A stretch of 64,000 bases of DNA. It comes from Hesseltinella vesiculosa (lineage: Eukaryota; Mucoromycota; Mucoromycetes; Mucorales; Cunninghamellaceae). This document shows positions 21,928-32,681 of this stretch, piece after piece. The stretch's first letter is position 1; each line of letters starts with the position of its first letter. The position numbers and the translations under genes were made by a program. The stretch is taken from the NCBI GenBank assembly GCA_002104935.1, contig MCGT01000043.1:1-64000 (forward strand). The letters run 5' to 3'. Under the pieces are notes generated by a model, which searched no databases, was not told where the DNA came from, and was given only the letters and a program-made list of their open reading frames with translations.

Positions 21928-22907
21928 CTTAAAAGTGCTAGTTTTCTTTTTATTAAAAATCGCCATTCTGCTATAAAAAATGAATGTATCGAACTGTGAC
22001 ACCACTCCATGAGGCACCATTCGATGTGAATCACACTAATTATTTTCTAGTGCGAACAAAAGTAAAGTCAAGTGCGCACGAAAGTTAAATCAGGTGTGCG
22101 CTAAATCATGCTTACCAAAGAAGCATACAGAGTGGCAGATCCAGGCCTGTGTTGCACGACATGAATGCTGTTTCATTAATGCAGGTTGAAGCTTGGGATG
22201 CTGGACCCTTGGATTACATGCAACATTGATCAGGACATCGTGCGACATTGACACTGGCTATGGATGGCTTTGGAAAAGGTTGGATTTTAAGCATTTGGAT
22301 TGCTTTGGTGAAGGTTGGAAATTTGAATTGATTTGGATTGGTTTGGAGTGTGTAACAAAACCATTACAGTAAAATAGGTGTCAAGATGAAACTGTTCCCC
22401 TTCCACAATTGACCAGAGGTTTTCCACGCCATCACCATTCATGCATTTGCGTACCACGCAGTGCCTTCCATTCCTGGCCAGTGCACGCATGGGCAATTCG
22501 CTATCAGATAATAAAAAGCAACCCAAAAGCCCATGTCACCATTGGCAAACAGCTCCAAAGCCGGTAATCTCTTCTTTCGATGTTGTGAAATGGCGCAACC
22601 CTTGTTTTCCCCCCTCCAGCTCACAGGTGGACGGCGCACTAGGCACAGTTTCACGTGCACATAATTTTGCTTTCGCGCGCACCAGTAAACAATTTAGCCG
22701 ATTGGGTTGCCTGCTAAAAATATTTATGCAAGGCTTGAAAGAAATCAGGTATACACCAATAGCAGGCATGATGTGAACTTTAAGACTGTCCATCACGAAA
22801 AAAAAAATCAATTGGGAAAACACTCTCCATTTTTGGTAAGTAAGGATGCTTGCAGCAAGCAGTTTTTACTTTTTTTTTTTATTTTTTCAATTGACGTCTT
22901 CGAGATC
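21928..22907. other. Intergenic with unrecognised insertion-like segment
   Basis: Bases about 21955-22030 resemble 27275-27340 (shared catcgaactgt and ccatgagg blocks), which lies upstream of the second RPR2 copy. Between that patch and the RPR2 start, this copy holds about 760 extra bases. The extra block includes minus-strand open stretches at 22287-22660 with Cys, Trp and His-containing sequence (for example NGRHCVVRKCMNGDG) that is not low-complexity but matches no family I recognise. It may be a mobile-element remnant. Confidence 0.35.
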
Positions 22908-23592
22908 ATGGCCAAGAAAAAAGCACCACAAGGGCCTGGACCACAGCAACTTCAGATCTACCAGCGAATGAACTTCCTATACCAAGCCGCAACACTCATG
23001 TCATCCTTGGCACGGCCGATACCACCAACATCAACCTCACCACCCAAAAAGCACATCAAGCAAAAGTGTTCCAAAACAGACATCAAATGGCAAGCCTCCC
23101 AAGATCTCCATCCTCTAGCTCGTTACTACAATACCAATATGAAAAAGATAGGAAGACGCCTTGTGATTCGTGTGTCAGTACAGTCTCGCTCCATCTCTCA
23201 AAACAAAGCTGGTGGCCTTAACCTTTTTGATTCTCATGTAGTGATCCTCATATCAAACGCTCGATCTGCAAACGATGCGACACTCCCCTGTTACCTGTTA
23301 CGACATCCACCACTCGAAGCAAAAGTAAAATAGCCGTGCGATGGCCCGATCCTGGCCAGAACTGACGTCTCCCCATCTTTCTTCTTGTTCTACCTTAGGC
23401 AAACCTGAGCCAGCCATAGTCAACCTGTGCCACGCCTGTGGTAGCCAGCGATCCTATTTACTAAAGGAAGACCACACCCTATGTATCGATCGACCAGATC
23501 GGCTGCTGCAGCCGCCTCAAGACGATGTTGATTTATTACCGACCAAAGGACAGCCGGAAGTATCCTCCGTTCAGCAGCAACAAGGCATGTGA
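22908..23592 (+). CDS. RPR2: RNase P protein subunit Rpr2/Rpp21, intact copy
   Basis: Three exons, 22908-23173, 23242-23324 and 23399-23592, give 543 nt and 180 aa. The N-terminal helical region reads QQLQIYQRMNFLYQAATLM. It is followed by LARYYNTNMKKIGRRLVIR, then DPHIKRSICKRCDTPLLPV and CHACGS, the four-Cys zinc ribbon (CxxC plus CxxC) that defines the Rpr2/Rpp21/Snm1 family. The protein is a subunit of nuclear RNase P (tRNA 5' processing) or the related RNase MRP. The C-terminal tail is Gln-rich. This copy is open throughout, whereas its duplicate at 27452-28120 is broken. Confidence 0.85.
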
Positions 23593-23838
23593 AGTGTCAT
23601 AGCGCTTGTCATCACTTTTGATAGTAAAGCCTCCTGTATTTGTTTCGGCACGCGCGTAAATGGTTAGAGGTCACCGAGTGCAATTATACGATGCTAATGT
23701 GTGTAAGCGAAGAGCAGTGAAAGATGAAGCGATCTTGGCATGTACTTCTGTGGGGTGAAGGAGATTAGCGCAATTTACTGCACAAGCACAAAATCCAGTT
23801 TTTCATTTTTTTTTTTTTGATTATCTACGCTGGAGTAA
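23593..23838. other. Convergent spacer, copy 1 of the duplication
   Basis: Nearly identical to 28121-28365. It separates the convergent RPR2 and aldehyde dehydrogenase 3' ends. Confidence 0.6.
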
Positions 23839-24603
23839 TTAAGAAGAGAATACACGACGAAGAGTAACGATGAATTTGAAGATGGCGATGAATTTTGCGT
23901 GGATGGCGGCTGGTAGCCCGGCGAACAGGACTCGGATGAGAGAAACTTTGTCGTCGGTGTAAGGAGGATAGCGGGCGGCCAAGACTTTTTCCATACCCGA
24001 GGGTTTGAACATCACACTGCGTTCATGCACAAACGTATTGAAGGAGTTGTCACCGTGGTAGATACCCATACCAGAGGGGCCCACCCCACCGAAGCTAATA
24101 CCATGCTCGGCGACATGAATCATCACATCATTCACCAGCACACCTCCTGAGCGAGTGTTGTCGATCACTAAAAAAAATTCAGCCGTCAGGATGTCTGTTG
24201 TCTTTCTACTGCGTTTCTTTCAGATTCTTACACTTATCCACTTGCTTCTTGTTGTCACCAAAGACGTACAGTGCCAAGGGGTGATCTCTAAAATTGCGCC
24301 AGGTCAATCACCCAGACTGCACGATTCCTTTTTTTTTTTTTTCGTTGACTACCTCATATTGATGATATCAATGGCATGGTCCACATCGTCGACAGGAACA
24401 ATGGGTAAATAGGGTCCAAAGAGTTCGTCTTCCATCAAGGGGTGGCCTTTGGCGGGCACAGGGGCCACGACGGTGGGCGCGATAAACAGGTCTTCGCGAT
24501 TGTTTTCACCGGCAGCATGCACGGTCACAGGATCCACGCCTTGCATCATGTTGGCCAAGCGGTCGTACTGACGTTCGTTGACGATGTGGCTATGGGAGTC
24601 CAA
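23839..24603 (-). pseudogene. 5'-truncated aldehyde dehydrogenase (copy 1)
   Basis: This is the C-terminal part of a class-3 type aldehyde dehydrogenase, nearly identical to the complete gene at 28366-30472. It retains the last exons ([20 protein letters not shown] and the hydrophobic tail) and their introns. It stops abruptly near 24603, within the segment encoding [15 protein letters not shown], where a minisatellite block begins. The NAD-binding and catalytic Cys exons are absent, so it cannot encode an active enzyme. Confidence 0.85.
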
Positions 24604-24631
24604 GCTGAGTAAAGCTGGAAGCCGAGTCAAG

Positions 24632-25425
24632 GTGTCCCTTGACCTACCTTGACCCAAAAATGGGAGCTCGTGATTGGCTAGCACCCACCTTGACCCACCT
24701 TGACCCACCTTCATCCACCTTCATCCACCTTGTGATTGGCTCAATTTCGCTCGGAGCTTGTGATTGGCTGTAACTCTCCACCTTGACCACCTTCATCCAC
24801 CTTGACCCACCTTCATCCACCTTGACCCACCTTCATCCACCTTCATCCACCTTGTGATTGGCTCCGTTTCACCCGGAGCTTGTGATTGGCTGTAACTCAC
24901 CACCTTGACCCACCTTCATCCACCTTCATCCACCTTCATCCACCTTGTGATTGGCTCCGTTTCACACGGAGCTTGTGATTGGCTGTAACTCACCACCTTG
25001 ACCCACCTTCATCCACCTTCATCCACCTTCATCCACCTTGTGATTGGCTCCGTTTCACACGGAGCTTGTGATTGGCTGTAACTCACCACTTTGACCCACC
25101 TTCATCCACCTTCATCCACCTTGTGATTGGCTCAATTCGCTCGGAGCTTGTGATTGGCTGTAACTCTCCAGTCTCCACCTTGACCAACTTGACCCACCTT
25201 GACCACCTTGACCCACCTTGACCCACCTTCATCCACCTTCATCCACCTTCATCCACCTTGTGATTGGCTCCGTTTCACCCGGAGCTTGTGATTGGCTGTA
25301 ACTCACCACTTTGACCCACCTTCATCCACCTTCATCCACCTTGTGATTGGCTCAATTTCGCTCGGAGCTTGTGATTGGCTGCAATTCTCCACCTTGACCC
25401 ACCTTCATCCACCTTCATTCAGCTA
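24632..25425. repeat. Compound minisatellite, left inverted arm
   Basis: It is built from 12-13 base units alternating between CCACCTTGACC and CCACCTTCATC. These are interrupted at regular spacing by a longer unit containing GGAGCTTGTGATTGGCTG, which I count seven times. The higher-order period is about 80-140 bases. The outer end (agctcgtgattggct...cacccaccttgaccc) is matched in inverted orientation at 27134-27265. Confidence 0.85.
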
Positions 25426-25587
25426 GATTTTCTTTGTGCGGCTTGCAAAAAAAGGTCGTTTTTTTGTTTTTCTCCCCTTTTTTTTTTCCTACCACTTTAT
25501 ATTAGTCTACTGAAAGGTAAAAAGGTCAATACATGTTAATCTAATGTCTGTCTTGTTCGTAACTAATGCTCCATTACATTAGACATT

Positions 25588-26616
25588 ATGCGATCAATCA
25601 GCATTCAATAAACGAAGGATATCGAGTCTTTATTACGAAGCAACGACAACAACCTGTCTGTACGTGCTATGGCTGCTCGTACAGGCGTGTCAACTGCCAC
25701 CATCAGTCGCATTGCCTCGCAATTAGGCATTGCATTGACCAAGAAGGCTGGCCGCCCAAGCAAGATCAGTGATGGTACTGCTCGGTTTTTGTTCCGTGAG
25801 GTCGAAACTGGCAAATACACCACTGCCACGGCTGCTTCCAAGGTAGTCAACGCCAACTACGACGTCAAGGTCCATCCACAGACGATTCGCAACTTAATGC
25901 GCAACAATGTCATGATCTCCAAACGCAAGGAGGTCACCCCCGCAATCTCGCCATTGGTCAAGCGCATTGAGTTTGCGAAGAAGTATCTGGAGTGGACTGA
26001 AGCCGACTGGGAGAACGTTGTCTTCACTGACGAGTCCAAGATCAACCGCCTTGGCTCTGATGGGAAGCAATGGTTCTGGAAGCAGGCTGGTCAGCCTACG
26101 CGTGAACATGGCAAGATCCGAAAAAAGAAGTTTGGTGGCGGCAGTGTCATGGTGTGGGGCGCCATAACTGGTCATGGCGTTGGGTTCCTTGCCAGGATTG
26201 AGGGGAACATGAACACCGACTTCTTCCTGACCATCATGGAGGACGACTACCGTACCTCAAAACCTTGAAGTGGTACGAGATGGATATCAAGCGGACCTTC
26301 TTGTTGCAGGACTCTGACCCTAAGCACATCGCCAAGGCCTCACAAGAATGGTACAAGAAGAAAGGTGTCCAGGTCCTTGACTGGCCCACCAACTCCCCTG
26401 ACCTCAATCCTATTGAAAGCGTGTGGGCAAAGGTCAAACAACTGCTTGCTGCCTATTACGTTTTACTTGGTGACAATTCAGGCGGAAGGTATTTATACCA
26501 TGGCAGAGCTGGCACACCTGGATGCACCAATGGCGATCTCAGACATCCCTTCCTATCTCACAATGCTTTCCATTCTCAAAAACGTGCTCCATGTTTTTTA
26601 TGACCGCTGTGCTTAG
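25588..26616 (+). pseudogene. Tc1/mariner (DD34E) transposase, decayed
   Basis: The opening is the classic Tc1-like start (MRSISIQ), but codon 8 is a stop (25609-25611). An HTH follows (SVRAMAARTGVSTATISRIAS), then a second HTH/linker region. The DDE catalytic core has VVFTDESKIN (first Asp), LLQDSDPKH (second Asp) and SPDLNPIESVW (Glu), with 34 residues between the second Asp and the Glu. The frame changes near 26255 (after EDDYRT) and again near 26470, and the C-terminal SYLTMLSILKNVL segment is in the new frame. One stop and two frameshifts make it non-functional. The gaps are too short to be introns. Confidence 0.88.
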
Positions 26617-26752
26617 ACAACTTCGGATGAATCTGATTCATCATATCCTCTGACTTGGCGCCGTCCCTCCCTCTCCTCAGAGGATGAAATGGCAATAATG
26701 GCCGCAAAAAACAGAAAGCGCAAGAACTACACTGGCTATGACCCCTGAGCCA

Positions 26753-26754
<2 letters not shown>

Positions 26755-26794
<40 letters not shown>
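26755..26794. repeat. (TC)n microsatellite
   Basis: About 40 bases of uninterrupted TC dinucleotide follow the transposase remnant. They are followed by three imperfect copies of a cacttgacc/tacttgac motif. Confidence 0.95.
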
Positions 26795-26798
<4 letters not shown>

Positions 26799-27133
26799 CT
26801 TGACCTTCTGTTCCCACTTGACCCTCTCTTTCCTACTTGACTTCCAACCAATGTCCAGTGATACCTATTCACAGTATATCTTAAAAGCTTTTTACGCTGT
26901 GGCAGCCTGCCTGCCTCTTTTTTTTTTTTTTTTGCTCTATGCGGTACTCCCCCTCCCCATCATCAATGAATAAAAAAAAATGCTGTTCCCGAAAAAAAAG
27001 CCTCGAGGTTAGATAGGCAGGCGCTTAAAGTAAAAAAAAAATCAAGCTTTGCCCCTCCTCTATTTTAGAACGCGAGTCGCAGTCGATGACTTTGAAAGAA
27101 AAAGTGGAAAAAGAGGTTTCTACTGTACAATAA

Positions 27134-27265
27134 GCTGGGTCAAGGCGGGTCAAGGTGGGTGTTAGCCAATCATGAGCTCGTATTTTTGTGGGCTGGGTGA
27201 AAATTTTGGGTCAAGGTGGGTCAAGGTGGGTCAAGGTGGGTCAAGGTGGGTCAAGGTGGGTACAG
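27134..27265. repeat. Minisatellite, right inverted arm
   Basis: Repeated ggtcaaggtggg units are the reverse complement of the CCACCTTGACC unit in the left arm. An embedded gttagccaatcatgagctcg block is the reverse complement of the outer-left gagctcgtgattggctagc block with a few mismatches. It ends at about 27265, directly before sequence shared with the upstream flank of the duplication. Confidence 0.8.
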
Positions 27266-27451
27266 TATAATAACTACCGTCATTCTCCAATAAAAGTGAA
27301 TGCATCGAACTGTCTCAACCTCTTTTTTCCATGAGGAATTAACGCAAGAAAAAAAAAGCCTGTCTGAAAGGCTATTGTGCTAGTCATGGCCATTTGCAAA
27401 CAAAGGCTTCTTCCCATTGGTTTTTTCCCCTTCTTCTTCGTCTTCGGGATC

Positions 27452-28120
27452 ATGGCCAAGAAAAAAGCACCACGAGGACCTGGACCTCAGCAACTTCAGA
27501 TCTACCAGCGAATGAACTTCCTATAGCAAGCCGCGGCCGATACCCCCAACATCAACCTCACCACCCAAAAAGCACATCAAGCATCAAGCAAAAATGCTCC
27601 AAAAACAGACATCAAATGGCAAGCCTCCCAAGATCTCCATCCTCTAGCTCGTTACTACAATACCAATATGAAAAAGATAGGAAGACGCCTTGTGATTCGT
27701 GTGTAAGTACAGTCGCGCTCCATCTCTCAAAACAAGGCTAGTGATAGTAACCTTTTTGGTTCTCATGTAGTGATCCTCATATCAAACGCTCGATCTGCAA
27801 ACGATGCGACACTCCTCTGCTACCTGTTGCGACATCCACCACTCGAAGCAAAGTAAGATAGCCGTGCGATGGCCCGATCCAGGCCAGAACTGACGTCTCC
27901 CCATCTTTCTTCTTGTTCTACCTTAGGCAAACCTGAGCCAGCCATAGTCAACCAGTGCCACGCCTGCGGTAGCCAGCGATCCTATTTACTAAAGGAAGAC
28001 CACACCCTATGTATCGATCGACCAGATCGGCTGCTGCAGCCGACTCAAGACGATGTTGATTTATTACCGACCAAAGGACAGCCGGAAGCATCCTCCGTTC
28101 AGCAGCAACAAGGCATGTGA
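27452..28120 (+). pseudogene. RPR2/RPP21 pseudogene (copy 2)
   Basis: A near-identical duplicate of 22908-23592. Codon 25 is TAG (27524-27526) where copy 1 has TAC. A deletion of about 23 bases follows shortly after (copy 1 acactcatgtcatccttggc region), and a small insertion repeats catcaag near 27580. Downstream exons with the zinc-ribbon cysteines and intron positions are preserved, which suggests recent loss. Confidence 0.88.
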
Positions 28121-28365
28121 AGTGTCATAGCGTATGTCGTCACTTTTGATAGTAAAGCCATCCTGTATTTGTTTCGGCACGCGCGTAAATGGTTAGAGGT
28201 CACCGAGTGCAATTATACGATGCTAATGTGTGTAAGCGAAGAGCAGTGAAAGATGAAGCGATCTTGGCATGCACTTCTGTGAGGTGAAGGAGATTGGCCC
28301 AATTTACTGCACAAGCACAAAATCCAGTTTTTCATTTTTTTTTTTGATTATCTACGCTGGGGTAA

Positions 28366-30472
28366 TTAAGAAGAGAATACACGACGAAGAGTAACGATGA
28401 ATTTGAAGATGGCGATGAATTTTGCGTGGATGGCGGCTGGTAGCCCGGCGAACAGGACTCGGATGAGAGAAACTTTGTCGTCGGTGTAAGGAGGATAGCG
28501 GGCGGCCAAGACTTTTTCCATACCCGAGGGTTTGAACATCACACTGCGTTCATGCACAAACGTATTGAAGGAGTTGTCACCGTGGTAGCTACCCATACCA
28601 GAGGGGCCCACCCCACCGAAGCTAATACCATGCTCGGCGACATGAATGATCACATCATTCACCAGCACACCTCCTGAGCGAGTGTTGTCGATCACTGAAA
28701 AAAAAAATTCAGCCGTCAGGATGTCTGTTGTCTTTCTACTGCGTTTCTTTCAGATTCTTACACTTATCCACTTGCTTCTTGTTGTCACCAAAGACGTACA
28801 GTGCCAAGGGGTGATCTCTAAAATTGCGCCAGGTCAATCACCCAGACAGCACGATTCCTTTTTTTTTTTTTTTTTTCGTTGACTACCTCATGTTGATGAT
28901 ATCAATGGCATGGTCCACATCGTCGACAGGAACAATGGGTAAATAGGGTCCAAAGAGTTCGTCTTCCATCAAGGGGTGGCCTTTGGCGGGCACAGGGGCC
29001 ACGACGGTGGGCGCAATAAACAGGTCTTCGCGATTGTTTTCACCGACAGCATGCACGGTCACAGGATCCACGCCTTGCATCATGTTGGCCAAGCGGTCGT
29101 ACTGACGTTCGTTGACGATGCGGCTATAGGAGTCCGAACTGGCGGCGTCCTTTCCATAAAATTTCACGATGGCATTACGCACCAGTTCGGTAAATTCCTC
29201 CACCTGATCTTTTTGCACAAGTACATAATCGGGAGCAACGCACGTCTACGAAAAAGGAAAAAGTTGAACACCTAGCATCCCCGCCTTTCTTTTTTTACTC
29301 TGCTTTACCTGGCCACAGTTGAAGAATTTGCCCCAAGCGATACGACTGGCGGTGGTAGCATTCACAGCATCGGGTAAGACTACAGTAGGCGACTTGCCAC
29401 CCAACTCCAAAGTCACTGGGATCAATTGTTGAGCAGCTTTGGCCATGATGATCTTGCCAACAGTACCGCCGCCAGTATAAAAGATGTGATCCAAAGGTTC
29501 CTCTGCAGAAAAAACAAAGGAAATTGAGTACAATGGTGATGACGAAGGCAAGGTTGTCGTTTACCTAACAAGGCAGTTGTTTCTTGAGCACCACCATTAA
29601 CAACGCGATAAAAGCGACTGTCCAAGTACTTGGGAATCAACTCCGTCACGACCTTGGCAGTATGGGAAGACACTTCCGAGGGCTAAGAAAAAAAAAAAAG
29701 GAGCGATGAGGATGACAAATCAAGCAAGCAAGAATATTTGTGTTCACCTTGATGATAACACAGTTACCAGCAGCAATAGCTCCCAACACAGGATCCAAGA
29801 GAAGATACACCTAAAAAAGGATGAAGAAGGATCAGACCATGCCTCATTTGATTCCATTGCGGGGTTTCTGTGTGTCCTACAGGATAATTCCAGGCACCTG
29901 AAATTGAGGGAAAAAAAGATGAGTTTTTTTTTTCTGCTTGTCACAAGGAAATGTTTCTTATTTTTTCAGTTGAACGTTTGTGGTACTTACCAATCACTAA
30001 TACCACACCCTTGGGATCCTTGCGGACGATTAACTTGTCCATGCTATTGATAGCATAATGTGCTTTGGCAGATTTTGGTTTAGCCAAACGGTCCAAATTC
30101 TACACAAAAAATTAAGCTTGGTGCTCCGTGCCAATTCCGTTTTTTTTCTCGAAATGTTACTTTGATCAGGTGCTTGCATTCATTGATGGTGGGGATGATT
30201 TCCAACATGGCTTCCATACGATGTTTGCGCATGTCACCGTGAATGGCTTCGGCCAGGATATCCGAGTTTTCTTCTAGCAATTGCTGCATAGCCTTGAGTT
30301 GTTGCTTGCGAAACTTCAAGTCCCTGGTGACACCTAAAAAAAAAGAGAGACATTGTCATCACGCTGGGAGTAGTTTTCTTTGGGTTTGTCGCTTACCAGA
30401 ACGAAATGTCGTTTGAAGTTCTTTGCCAAGACCTTGAATAGCTGCGAGTGGGGTAAATTGAAAGGAAGGCAT
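28366..30472 (-). CDS. Class-3 type aldehyde dehydrogenase, complete copy
   Basis: A minus-strand multi-exon gene starting [19 protein letters not shown] at 30472, roughly 490-500 residues. The Rossmann region includes GVVLVIGAWNYPV, encoded across a 17-base exon (29881-29897), then NCVIIKPSEVS. The catalytic Glu is in [11 protein letters not shown] and the catalytic Cys in FFNCGQTCVAPDY. The C-terminal domain has [11 protein letters not shown] and [12 protein letters not shown]. The C-terminus ends in a hydrophobic, basic tail ([13 protein letters not shown]) like the membrane anchor of fatty aldehyde dehydrogenases. The family oxidises aliphatic aldehydes with NAD(P)+. All examined splice junctions keep frame. 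It is convergent with the RPR2 pseudogene. Confidence 0.87.
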
Positions 30473-31928
30473 TTTGCAAGTCAATTAAAAATAGAAGGAC
30501 GCGAAAAGTGTGGGAAGAGGAGGGTGAAATAAAAAAAAACACACAAAAACTTAAAAAAGAGGAGAAATAAGATCATGCCACTGACAAAAAAAGATCATCA
30601 AGATGTGTTGCTGTACAACTTGAATCAAGTTTATGAAAACAAGTGAAAAGAGGGGATTGTCCTACATCAGACATGAACACAACAAAATAAGAACTTGGAG
30701 CATGTCAGTGCAACCATTCTCTGTACCCTGCGCCCAATTACCGGTTCTGCACTGTTTGTTTTCAAAAAAAAAAAAAAAATCGTAGGCTTTGATTCCTGGC
30801 TGACAGAACGACTCTGAAGAAAAAATCCACTGCATTTCAGGGGTCTTGTGATTTGGGCTTTGATGGTCCAAGCTGTTTTGGTGTTCGGCTGAGCCAAGTC
30901 GCCTAGAGACCAGCCGCTCCATATTGAATTTTTCAATGAAAGCATCACGTCTAGTAGCTCCATGGCTGAATATCATTATCATGAGGATCCATTTGATTTT
31001 ATTGTCGTCATCGAGTGAGAGGGGGAGGGGGTAAAACGCTGTGAGAGGCAAGGCAGGCAGACACTAACCCCTCTGTTGGAGAACGCCACGATGGTCCTTC
31101 GCTAATGAGAGGAGGCAAGTCCATATCGGGCCCTTGCATACAGAAACTGACTAGTCTCTAACTTTACAGGTTTACCATGCCTGTTCTGTTCTTGCCGTCG
31201 AGGAGTTGGTTGATAATGGTTGACATCTGTAAGGATTTGTTTGCCTTTGTGAGCGACACGTGGTCACTTGGATATCGTCATCTTCACCGTGTTTGTCGTA
31301 GGAGCTCTCGATGGCAAGAACTAGGCCAGCAGATGGCAGCTATTCAATGAACGAGGTTATACTGAAGTAAGGGTATCGTTCATAACCTCAGGAAATTGAC
31401 AAGGCATAGGTGGCTGGCGTCACCGGTCATTCAGTCGACATTGCTGACGGGCACGAGTTTTGGCAGTGGTTATTCACCTATTGTCGCAGCAAAACTCAGG
31501 ATCCGTGCCTTGCACCGAAAATAACAAAAGTGACACAAGTATGAGTATCTGTGGACAACAATGGGCTGCTAGTCGTTGAATGTATCCCTGGTGAGAGGAT
31601 AGGCGCTTACATTATCTAGATATTTACGGTTTCATGATGAGCATATGGCAAAAGGGCTGAATGTAGACCAAAGCAGCCGCGATCGCGAGTGGATGAATTA
31701 TCGCAAATAGCATTGACATTAAGGATCATTCCAATGATCTTCATTGAAGGTTTACTTGAGTTTTTTTTTTTGCGTGAATGGATTGGCGCAGGAGGCTACG
31801 TGAAAAAAAAAAAGAAAAGCGCTCTGGCGTTTGTTTTTTTTCTGGTCCTCTTTTTTTTTTTTTTTTTTTTTCCACCAGCACCAACACATCTTTATTGCAA
31901 TCAATCAACAAACAACATTTAGAATAGC
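30473..31928. other. Intergenic, no gene recognised
   Basis: About 1.46 kb. Minus-strand open stretches at 30662-31051 include homopolymer-encoded Phe runs and show no family resemblance. The last about 100 bases are T-rich and precede the MED8 start. Confidence 0.45.
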
Positions 31929-32681
31929 ATGGATGCCTCATCATCATTACCACCAGCACCTACACTGTATTTGGATCCACATACAATGACCGAGCTGGAG
32001 GCACTAAAGGGGAAGCTTGGATCACTGCAGGAAACGCTGTCGACTCAGATTGCTTACCTCAAGGAACCCAAGTTTCACTTCACCTGGCCAGATTTACTCA
32101 ACAAATTCAACATGCTGACGGCCAAGTTCTCATCATTGTCAGAAGACTTTTATCAACAAATGCAAACAGGCAGCACGTCCACCTTGCCGAAATTGATGCT
32201 GCATCCATGGCATCCACCGTTGACCGAACAAGATACCAACATCTTCAGCGTGCTGCTACGCACCAAGCTGATTCCCGACATTGAAGCGCTGGAGAAAGAT
32301 ACCATTCGCGCAATCCAGCAAACCCTGCCACCTTCTGCATCGGGCCTACCATCCACCATCAACACTGGACCTCATCACCACCATCACGACGAGCCTCTGC
32401 CTTTAGACCAATGGAAATCGTTGCGTGAACGCCATGATCGACTGGCCATTACGGCCCACCGATTTATTCAGCAACTGGCTACTGACCACCGCGATTCCTT
32501 TTTGGAACGAATTGAAGATGACGAGAGCGAAGACGAGGACACACCAGAGTGGAAGCAGCAAGGTTTTGGCACAGAGGACGACTGGAAACGGTTCAAGCTG
32601 GAATGCATGATGACGTTTTACAGCATGGGCAAGGATGAGTTAGTCGGCAGTGACCTCAAATCCAATAAACCATTTGTATAG
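31929..32681 (+). CDS. MED8: Mediator complex subunit 8
   Basis: A single-exon gene of 250 aa. The N-terminal helical bundle has the MED8 pattern: LEALKGKLGSLQETL, then FTWPDLLNKFNMLTAKFSSLS (the W-x-x-L-x-x-x-x-N-x-L segment), then LMLHPWHPPL and SVLLRTKLIPDIEALE. A central His-rich insert and an acidic region (DDESEDEDTPEW) follow, then a C-terminal block WKRFKLECMMTFYSMG. MED8 is part of the Mediator head module that bridges activators to RNA polymerase II. The length is normal for fungal orthologues. Confidence 0.82.
   Translation: MDASSSLPPAPTLYLDPHTMTELEALKGKLGSLQETLSTQIAYLKEPKFHFTWPDLLNKFNMLTAKFSSLSEDFYQQMQTGSTSTLPKLMLHPWHPPLTEQDTNIFSVLLRTKLIPDIEALEKDTIRAIQQTLPPSASGLPSTINTGPHHHHHDEPLPLDQWKSLRERHDRLAITAHRFIQQLATDHRDSFLERIEDDESEDEDTPEWKQQGFGTEDDWKRFKLECMMTFYSMGKDELVGSDLKSNKPFV

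Larger units (their letters stand above)
24610..27270. mobile_element. Composite region: mariner relic between inverted repeat arms
   Basis: Two minisatellite arms in inverted orientation (about 790 and 130 bases) enclose the dead Tc1/mariner transposase. Its left edge coincides with the truncation of aldehyde dehydrogenase copy 1, and its right edge with the start of copy 2 of the duplicated segment. I cannot identify TA target-site duplications. Whether the arms are true element termini or arose by later repeat expansion is open. Confidence 0.55.

Noticed and set aside
26255..26500. Introns explaining the frame changes in the mariner transposase
   Set aside because: The only GT-AG pairs at the two breaks are under 30 bases apart, too short for splicing. 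A stop at codon 8 independently shows decay.
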